Positions 1 to 10,100 of a DNA stretch of 64,000 nt are shown one piece after another. A program made the position numbers and the translations under genes. The notes beneath the pieces are model-generated. The model was not told the origin of the DNA. It did not search any database and worked only from the letters and a program-made list of their open reading frames with translations. Source of the stretch: Phymorhynchus buccinoides (Eukaryota > Mollusca > Gastropoda > Neogastropoda > Raphitomidae); assembly GCA_017654935.2 (NCBI GenBank), contig CM065691.1, forward strand, positions 27,589,937 to 27,653,936, in the 5' to 3' direction. The first letter of the stretch is position 1; each line of letters begins with the position of its first letter.

Positions 1-114
1 TGGAATCTGTTTTATTTAGCAATTGTTACCATACTGCTTTGAGAAGGCAGTGCTTCTTGAGATTTTAAGATTATTCTGTTTTATATTTCACCATTTGTCT
101 CTGTCTGCTTACAG
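1..114 (+). other. Intron end upstream of the first visible ZFAND2B-like exon
   Basis: This is the 3' end of an intron. A pyrimidine-rich stretch and a CAG acceptor lead into the exon at 115. No coding sequence is seen. Exons for the start codon and the first AN1 finger must lie left of the window. Confidence 0.7.
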
Positions 115-159
115 ATTTACACTAACAAGTGCTCTCTCAAGTCTTGCAAGCAAAAGGAG
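115..159 (+). CDS. ZFAND2B: ZFAND2B-like exon a: start of second AN1 finger
   Basis: Fifteen codons (IYTNKCSLKSCKQKE) between a CAG acceptor and a GTAAGA donor, phase 0 at both ends. It supplies the first C-x4-C pair of the AN1 finger. The IxTNKC start is characteristic of the second AN1 domain in the AIRAP/AIRAPL family. Confidence 0.88.
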
Positions 160-3100
160 GTAAGATTTGCTGATTGTGTGCTGGTGTGGTTTTCAAGTTG
201 ATTATTTTACCTGTAGTATAACTTTGTAGCCTGTGACGGTAGGCACACTGGAATACTGCTATAAGCGAAAGGAAAGGATTATTTTGATCAGAAGTCAACG
301 TTGTCTTTTCAGTTGCTTTTGCTGCTTGAGAACAGACTCAGCAACCATTTTATATTGTCATGTTTTAATTTACAAGTGCGTGTGGAAGGGGTATATTTTG
401 ATTACTTTTTTAGGAATTTTTTTGGTTTGATCGAACAATATTTTGCAAGCAAAATTTGGAGAGTCAAGGAGCAGATTATAAACAGGGTTCATACAGTCTT
501 TGAAGGTCTTTGAAAGTCTTTGAGAAATGGAGTGCCATTTTCAAGTCTTTGAAAGTCTTTGATTATTGGCTGTGGTCTGTGAAAATTGTGAAATGGTTTG
601 TGAAAAGGTAATTGACGCCTTCAAAAAGTCATTGATGCGGTAAAATAGTTTTGATTTGCATCCAGAATTAATAAAGAAGCAATTTAATTTTGGTTATTTT
701 ACAATATGCACGGTTCAACAATCTAGTTCTGTCTAGCAGACTTCCTCGATTTGTCAAGAGTTAGTTCCCTTCGCTATATCTGAGTCTTTTGGCCACACCA
801 GTGCAACTTGAGTGATCAGGATCGAAGCAAAAGAAGTTGAAAATGCCAGGCAGCTGCCATTTCAATGAGAAGTGGCTTAAAAAAGCTGAGTACAAGAAGT
901 GGCTGCGAAAGATTGCTGTGCTGACAAACAACAGGCGTTCTACACTCACTGACTCATTGCAAAAAATTGTGAGAGGTCTTTGAAAATAGGATAAAAGGTC
1001 TTTAAAAAGGTCTTTGAAAGTTTTTAAATTTTGGTATGAAAAATCTGTGTGAACCCTGTATAAACGTATTTTCCATTGTGCGCTCTTTGTGCAAAAATGT
1101 TTATTTCATGTCTTGTCGTGTAGTTGATCCCGGTGACCTGTGACAAGTGCCACAAGAATTTCTGCCTCCGTCATCGAAACGAACTGGACCACGAATGCAA
1201 AGGCTTTCAGGACACAGGCCGACAGGTTTCACGTGCTGGGTATGTAAGGGAAACATGAGCAACATATCATATTGTGTTGTTATGGTTTGATGGTTGTTCC
1301 TTCCAGAATAAGAACATCAGTTTTGAATTTTAAAACGAAAGTCAAAATTTTTTACTTTTTTCGTTATAAAAGAACAAAAACAGCATGATTTGTGAACAAC
1401 ATGTCTGCCAAGATTTAAAGCTGCGTATATTCTAAAGCTTTCCCTGTCACTGTGTCAGATTCTCTTTAAACCCAACTGACGGGCACCGCCAAAAATCAGT
1501 AGCACAAAATAATTGCGGTTTAAATTAAAAGTTTCTCCTTTTCCCTTTTCAAGTTCTTCATTCTAATTTTGCTGCAAAAAATGATGTTATTGAAATGTGT
1601 TTGTTGGCCAAGAACTGGAACAAGTCAGTTCAAGACTCTTAGTTTATGTTAAACACAATAGAAAAAATATGTTTAACTCATTCGTATCGCAACGATTTTA
1701 ACTTATTTTTAAAAAAACTCACAAATCACTCCAGCCATGCACGCAAACAAAACACATAAACAAAAGAAGAAATGAAAGAAGATTACGGGTTTTTACTTCA
1801 GGTTTAGACATGTGTAGGGAAGTGGTAGATCAGACTTTTTTCTAGACTTTATATAGAAAAACTCTCTACACTGATTGGTTCCCCCACAACGAACCATTAC
1901 AAAAGCAAAGTCAGGGGCAAAATTGTGGTCTAAGAGAGTGAAGCGAGTTTAGAAGTGACCAAGGTATGGTGTGCATACAGATTTACTTCCCTTGAAGCAA
2001 ATGCATAAAATTGACATATTTATTAATTCCGGACATATGTGACCCATCACCACAAAGTGGGTCTTAAGGTGAAATGGCAGATTTTGATATATTAGCATTT
2101 ACATAATCTGCAGACACTTACCTTTCTTTTGATATATGATTTATTGCTCTACTAAAAAAAATGAGGAAGTTATGGGGTGTTAAAGAGGGTAACTGACTAG
2201 TGTAGCAGTCGCCAAGTCGGAGTCGAAGCAGGTTTTACAGTTTTGAGGCAGTGATCGTCACGGTCAGTTTCGTTTTCATCGTCAGAATCCGTCGAGTTGA
2301 AATATTTTGCTAACAATGCTCCAAGTTCTCCTTGATCTGCGGCTGGTAGGGTTGTAAATGGCCGAGAATTGAGCAAAAAAGTCAATCTTTCGAAAGAGAT
2401 TGTCTGCATCATATCCATGTTGCTTCGAAACTGCATGCAGCAAGTTGTCGCCCTCTCGACCAATCCCGTTGCGCGTTGCCTTTCAGTAACTAGCGATAGA
2501 GTCTATCCTAACCTCTCATTGGTCGAAGTTTTCAACTCTCTAACGCTGTGTTTACGCCTACGTTTTGCAATACCATGCTTCTGATTGGTTAGATTTCAAA
2601 ACGAGCACGCGAGCAGAAGCAGGTTAAGGTCACAAGCTTTCCAGAGATGTGTAACATGATGGGGCCCGATCAGGGTTTCAGTTTACAGTTTTCAATCAAA
2701 AATTTAGTCTTTACAGGCGATTAAAATAGGATAATTGCCATGGGGTATGTCATTTAAAATGTGTTTTAATGCATTTACAATTTGAATTTCACTTAGTCCA
2801 ATGCATGAAGTTGAAGTTTAATGGTGGCAGAATCCATTTCAAGTGAAAACTCAAAATCCATACTTTTGACCCACCTAACCTTTTTTTGGCCTCTACCACA
2901 ATTGCTGCTTGCGAGTTAAGACCCGGTTCGTGAAATCGGGTCACATATATGGCCGGAACGACTTCAATGAGTTAATATTTGCCTAACTTTTTCTATTGCC
3001 TTTGATTTTCTGTCTCAGTGTTTGTAATGATTTCACATTTCACAATGGTGTGAATTATAAATTTATATCTAACAAAATAAATAAAGAATCTACCTCCTGA

Positions 3101-6100
3101 CTAGGCAGGCAAAACATGACTGAATTTGTATTGTCATTTCTACATCCAGGTTTGTCTGCAGAAAAATGTGGTGTGTGTCAAAAGGTATGATTTTAACTCA
3201 ATCGCATCCTTCCGCCTAAATAAATGCGATATGTGATATCATCTTTGAGGACGAATTGCCTTATTGTATGCGGAAGAAATACGAAGCTGTCAGCTTGACA
3301 AATTCACTCCAAGGAAAGTAAATCTTTGTGCACACCATAATTTGGTCATTTCTAAACTTGCTTCGCTCCCCTAAGCCACGTTTATTAATCTTACTTTGCG
3401 TTTGTAGTCAGGATACCAATTTCTGTGTAAAACAAAAATGTCTGTATAAAAAGTCTGTTTCCCTATTGAAGTAAAAACACGTACCGGGGTAATCCTCTTT
3501 ATTTCTTTTTACCTTTATGCCTGTTTTGTTTGTGTATGGCTGGAGTGACTTGTTGAGATTTTTCAATAATTCAAAATCGTGCGATTTCTAGGTTCGCAGC
3601 TAGTGCAATGGCTGCAATGCGATTGAGTTAACCCTTTCACCGCCAGTGTCACATTTATGCATCACAGTGGTTAAACCATTGTCAATAAAAGCCATCAAAT
3701 CAGGGCCTGTTATTTGACAACCCTGTTTTCTTGATTTTGGGAGGTAAGGACAGACCTAATCTTATACATGTCACAGAGGAATTCCCAATATTGCAGATAC
3801 TTTTTTTTCCTCTACCCAGTTAAGTTTAATGGCCTTTTTTGGCTGAAAAATGGCTGGCAGCGAAAGGGTTAATGTCAGTGTTTGTTTTCTGTACATGCAG
3901 GGCTGCTGCCCTCTCTAGAACTCAGCAGCCGGCTGCAGCCTCCACGTCCAAGGCACCAAGGAAGCAGCCACAGCAGAGCACTCTTTCAGGACTGGGCAGG
4001 CAGCTCGACCAGTGAGTGTTGTACTGACCAGCAAGGGATTGAAGTTTTCTGCAAATTCCATGATTACAGTGAAAAAAATCATCATGAAAGGCAAAGGGCG
4101 AATTATTTTAGCTTAACCCTTTCATCGCCTACTGTCGCCTCTTGGCACCACAATGATTTGACACCCATGTCACTAAAAGGCATCAAATGAGGGTTTGGTA
4201 TCCAGTGACCTTTGTACTTAATTGTGGGAGGTAAGGACAAGCCCTAAGTTATGCACGTCACAGAGGAATCCCCAATATTGTAGATGAAATCTTTTCTCTA
4301 CCCGGGTAAGTTTAATGGTAAATTTTGGCTGAGGAATGGCTAGCGTTGAAAGGGATAAGAAATAGGTCAGGAAAATAAATGAATGGCAGGAAGAAGGAGG
4401 AATGCACACACAAACACGGGCTGCGTGTTTTGCGGGTTGGAAGACAAGTTGTGGGGTAGTGAGATCTTGGGTTAAATGTCATATCTGAATTTCCAGCACT
4501 GCTTTGATCTTGTGTAAGTAGCCTTGTTGTAATATTGTATGTCTGTTGTACCTGCCTCTCTGGTATTGCACGCATGCTTGCAGTTGATTTGAACAACCCC
4601 CTACATAGCCTTTGTCTGTGGAGGAAAGCCATGATGATTATACCCTGCTTAAGTTATAAAGAATTCTCCCAACATAATAGAAAAGGCCTGTGTAAGGAAT
4701 CATGGGTATTAATACATTAGACACTCCCCTCCTGTTTCTGGAATTAAAGGGTCAAACTATAATGATCTTGTTGCAGTTTTGCTCAATAAAATTGTAAAAC
4801 AAAATTGTCTGTGTACATTTTAAAAGGAGTAATTTGGATTTGACATAAGCATTCATTTTGTAAGAAAAAAATTTATACGTATTTTTTCAAGAATGGATAT
4901 TATGAAACTTTAACAGTTTTAACAAATGTTTGTTTGACTTTCTTCTTTTATCTATACATTAATCTATGAGAATAGTAAACAATCATTCTAATAAAATGTT
5001 GATAAAACTTCTTTTTTTCTAAAATAAAGCAGGGCTTGTAAGACTATGAAAAGTGAATGAGAACATGATGATGGTGTTTTTTTCGACAGTGAGCGTCACA
5101 ATAGACAGGCTGGATCCTCACAATCGCATGAGGACATCATGCCTGGCCACATGGTGAGTAGGCGTATAATGCAATTATGACAACACCAAAAAGGTAAAAA
5201 TGGTGAAAATAAAGGTTGAGGGGAGGAAGAGTTTACAGAGACCTAAGAACTGAAAAAGACTGTCCACACAAAGTTGAGCTGTTATTATTACTATTAGGTA
5301 CTTTATAGTCACAGAGGCGTCTCTGTGAAATTCGGGTTGCTCCCACCTGGAGAGCGCGTCGCAGCCAGAGGCGCACCACCCAATTTTTTTTATGCATGTA
5401 ATTTTTGTGTGACTGATGAGGATAGAAAAGGGGGGGGGGGGGGATAAATTTTGACCAAATAACAACTTTTTCGTTGCCACTGGGTTTAACGTGTTTAGTT
5501 AGTGACTGAATCTAGAAATCTTAGATTAAAAACTACAACCAAGCATTTCTTCTTTAAAAATATTTTGGCTGTATGTTCTTCGTAGTATTTTTTAATGTAT
5601 TTCTTCCATCAGCTTTGTGGTAAAAAAAAAAGTTTGTGGAACAGTACCATGCAACTTATTTAGTAGAAAACGTTCTTAAGTAATACACTCATTATCGCAA
5701 ACATAAATAAAAATGCTCATGAGTGAAAATCTGACACTAGTACCTGAATATAACTAATTTTCTTGCATACTACAGGCCTAGCATTTTTCTTGACTGTTGT
5801 TTATGAAAAGGATCTCATGTGAAGTTGGCTTGAAAAAAGTCCTGAAACTAAAATGTCCTCCCGGAACAGCTGGGTGTCCAAAGTAATTATAGGTGTACAG
5901 TATGGAAGTGTGATTTGTTATATTATTTGATGCTATGTTATATTTTATGAATGTTTTATCTAACCAATCTTTTATCGTAGACACAGTTTGGATTATGTTT
6001 GTAAGAACCAAGCAGACATGGCCCAGGATGATGCTTCAGTTGCCAGAAATAATCAAGTTTCATGTGCAGCAGCATTGCAGTTCATAATTCTTAATTGTAA

Positions 6101-6736
6101 AATTAGTTCAGGCTGCTGCAAAAGATCTGAAAATGGGTCGTTAACCCTTTCAGCGCCAATGTCGACTTTTGTCACCACATTGGTTTTACACCCGTGTCAC
6201 TAGAGGGCATCAGGTCAGAGCCTGTTGTCTGGAGACCCTGTTTTCTTGATTTGGGGAGGTGGGAATGGGCCTGATGTTACATATATCACAGAGGAATTCT
6301 CAATATTGCAGAGAATTTTTTTTCTCTACCCAGTTAGGTTTAAGGGTATTTTTTGGCCGAAAAATGGCTGGCGGTGAAAGGGTTAAAATTAATTTATAAA
6401 TGTGGGTGTTTTTTTTATTGAAAATGGTTGTTTAATTAACAATGGGCTTGTGCATGTATTTGTTTTGCACAATTTAGCCTACACACAAATGTGCATTTAC
6501 AGTAGTTAAGTGTGTGTGTGTGTATATTAACTGTTCAGACGGAGGAAGAGGCACTGCGAATGGCTATGCAGGCCTCTATGGGAGCTCCTCAAGATCAGGA
6601 AACTTCACCACAGTAAGTTTTTGTTCGTGGTTTTTGTTTTTCTTGTTGTTGTTGTTTTGTTGTTGACAGTTTCTGAATAGGTGTGTACTGAGCAAGAAGG
6701 ACTGAGTGGCTGTGACAAAATTCTAGCTCTCTCTCT

Positions 6737-6781
<45 letters not shown>

Positions 6782-7129
6782 TGACACATACACTCTCTCT
6801 CTCTCTCTCTCTCTCTCCATAAAATCTCAGTATACTGCTGTGCACTGTGCCTCTGATCTAAAGGACTTTAAAGTTAGAGCATTTGAAATGCAAAACTAGT
6901 CAAATTTGATAAAACTTTTTGTCCAAATGTCTTTATAATCGAACATTAGAATCAAGACAAGTTACAATAACTTGGTATCTTGATCTATGTTCAATGTTTT
7001 TTAGATACTAAGTTTTTGGGTTTTTTAAACTTGTTTTTATTTTCATAGTAATCTTTTACAATACAATCAAAACAAATAGTACTATTCACATAACCAATAC
7101 ATGAAATACCTGAGTACACACACACGCAC

Positions 7130-7160
<31 letters not shown>

Positions 7161-10100
7161 CATCCCTTAGTTCATCCAGATGCAGCAATTCATAATTTTG
7201 TTTTAAAAGAAGTAAAAAACATTACACTAACCATTTTTACACAATGTTTGTCAGCACACTTGGTGTCCATCTACATGACTGCAAATCACTAAACAAACAG
7301 CACCAATAACAATAAATAAAGAAACATACTTCCCAGAATAATCATCATTGGTACACTGAGTAATTTTCTTACACGCATGAACATTTCATAAGTAGATTAG
7401 GTGTTACATGTCAATCTTCACTTTTCAATCAATAAGGGGTCTATAATTAACCCTTCAAAAATCATCCAAACTGAGGTCTTCTAAGGGAGGGGTTTTATAA
7501 GGGAGGTAATTTGAATACTTGCAAAGAAGGGCAATGTCGCAGAGAAGTAGATCTTATGCAGGAGGGAGTCTTATAATGGGAGGTTCCACTGTATTGGTAT
7601 ATTTTAGTCACAGAGACCTCTGTAAAATTCGGGTTGCTCCCACCTGGAGAGAACGTCACCACAAGTGAAGTGCCATCCCCTTTTTTTCTTTTTTTGGGGG
7701 GGTGAGGAGGGGTACAAGATGAGGGTTGGTGGTGGCTGACTTGGGAAATCTAGCTATCAGTTTGGTCATACCAGGCAGCAGGATTTCTCCCTGCTCTTAC
7801 CGACTTTTGTCTGCTGTGAGATTTTTATGTGCGTAAAGCGCACGGGTCAGACTAGCTTTAAGTCCCCATCCGAAGGACTGGATGTTCAGTTCGATTTTCA
7901 TGTCGAACTAGAAAGAAAGGTCAAGGCCCGGATTCAAACCCGGGTCAACTCATGCATAGAAATTAGCAGGAAAGCATCTTAACACTGTGCCACCTTTCTT
8001 CCTTTTTGTAGTGGTGCCTTCTGGCTTTCACCTCATGATGTGTTCTTTTCCCCACCACCGCCCCTCCAGGCTGAGCCAGCAGGAGCAGGAGGATCTGATG
8101 TTGGCGCGTGCCCTGGCAGCCAGCGAGGAAGAGGAGAGGCAGCGCAATGCCCGCCGCCCCACGGTGAGGGTTACTGTGTCGTAGTGAGCGTGCTCAGTGT
8201 GTCTCTCCCCCCTCCTACACTCCCATCACTCCACCATCCACAAACCTTAAGTGTGCCCTGGCAGCCAGCGAGGAGGAGGAGAGGCAGCGCAATGCCCGCC
8301 GCCCCACGGTGAGGGTTACTGTGTCGTAGTGAGCGTGCTCAGTGTGTCTCTCCCCCCTCCTACTCTCCATCACTCCACACACCTTAAGTGTGCCCTGGCA
8401 GCCAGCGAGGAGGAGGAGAGGCACCGCAACTCCCGCCGCCCCATGGTGAGCGTTACTGTGTCGTAGTGAGCGTGCTCAGTGTGTCTCTCCCCCCTCCTAC
8501 ACTCCATCACTCCACCATCCACACACCCTGTGTAAGTGCCCTCCATCCACTCAACATAAACTCTATGTCGCTTTTGAAGTTCGGTCTTTTAGAAAAGTCT
8601 GAAGTAGACAGAAGTTTGTTTGTTTGCTGTTGTTTGTTTATCTTACCCTGGCTTAAAGACTCCGGGGATCATCCCAACAGCCGAAACACTTGAACACTAT
8701 GGTACAAATGCACCAGCCAGGGATGAGAACATTACGTGTGTGACCGTTTCTGATTACCCTGCCATGTAGGCAGCCACACTCCGACTTCGGAGAAGTAGAC
8801 ATAAGTTTGGATTACAGTGCTGCTTTCGTTGGTTTTGTTGTTGTTGTTTTCTGTGTATACAAAACTGGAAATTATCAAAAACTTGCAGTACCATATGTTA
8901 TGGACTATAAGGCGATAGGTTTTCCTCAGACTGAGACCCCTGTACCTTTTAATATGATTTATATCTCGTAAGAAAATAGAGAGACAAAATCTGAATTCTG
9001 TGTTAAATTTGGGGGGTGCGTCTTATAGTTATAATTAGGTGCGCATTATACTAAGTTATTGTCCGTAAAATATGATATGTTTATGATAAAGCTACATGTA
9101 TCAGATGTTGTGTGTGTGTGCAAAATTGCGTATAACTTAAGTGTGTGATGTGCACATGTGCTAGTGTTTTATGTATGTTTCGATTTGTGTGTGTACATGC
9201 ACACACTAAACTCTGTGTATGTGTTTACTACCTTGTGTTGTTTGTAATGTTATGTGTTTTTACCCGTCGCAAAAGGGAAGCTGGTAATGTTTTTAGTGGT
9301 GTTTGTCCGTTCATTCCTGGCTGGCTGACTATGTATGTGGGTGTGTATGTTTGTTACCACGATAGTATTTAAATGGAGAGACCCAGGACCCTCCAATTTT
9401 CTATGCGGATAGGTAGATCAAAATTTCAAGTTCAAGCTTGAAAAGGAAGGTCATTGGTCAAAGGTCAAGTTCACTGGTGCAGAAAATGCTGCCGTGCGGC
9501 TGGTGATCTAGCGATTTCACGCTCTGGTTTGTTCTTGTTGTAATTGTTGAGGCTGTTGGTTGCTTTTTAATGCTTGTGATCAGTAACAAATTAAATATTT
9601 ATCTCTGTCCCTTGTATACTATTAGTTGATGTACTTCTGTTTGTGCAGAAAGATAGTAAAAAATAGTGTGGCTAACGCCTAAAGCAAACATGCGCCAGTT
9701 TGGGCTTTGGTTTTGTCAAACCTGTAAGTTGTTTTTAATTAGAATTTGCTTACCACGTTGAAATTGCTAACGCCTATTGTCATCTGGGCATGAATACTTG
9801 AACTTGAACGCATGATTTGGAATATGAGTTATTGTGTTGCACATACATTGTACAGTAGAAACCTGGTCAGTCATAACTGAAAGGACTGAACTTTCATTTT
9901 GTCATGAAGTAACCAATATTTTGAGGTAACAAAAGTTTTATCATAAAAACAATTAAATTGGAACCAAAACATTATAGCGAATTATCTGATTTTTTGGGGG
10001 GGGTACCCGTTTTTGAGTGCGCTGGTTTCCACTATAATTATATGCCTGAATTTTATTTTCTGACTTTTTGTTTTGGTTTAATATGAAAAAGGGACATTAA

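Larger units (their letters stand above)
1240..3900 (+). other. Intron filled by transposable elements
   Basis: This 2.66-kb intron between exons b and c is largely a long inverted-repeat element (1673-3631), a TIR element nested inside it (2036-2947), and a TTAA-flanked MITE (3632-3868) that ends 32 bp before the acceptor. No additional exon was recognised. Confidence 0.7.
5154..6538 (+). other. Intron between exons d and e
   Basis: Contains a 5'-truncated SINE (5285-5480, minus) and a TTAA MITE (6145-6382). The rest is AT-rich. No further exon was seen. Confidence 0.6.
8109..8530 (+). repeat. Tandem triplication of the UIM exon 3' half plus donor
   Basis: Three near-identical units begin at 8109, 8253 and 8390 (periods 144 and 137 bp). 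Each contains the last two-thirds of exon f, its GTGAG donor and about 70 bp of intron (TGTGTCTCTCCCCCCTCCTA). Divergence is only a few percent, so the event is recent. Confidence 0.9.

Noticed and set aside
7925..8005. Possible minus-strand tRNA
   Set aside because: Same reasoning: the T-arm-like sequence belongs to a SINE body that continues past it.
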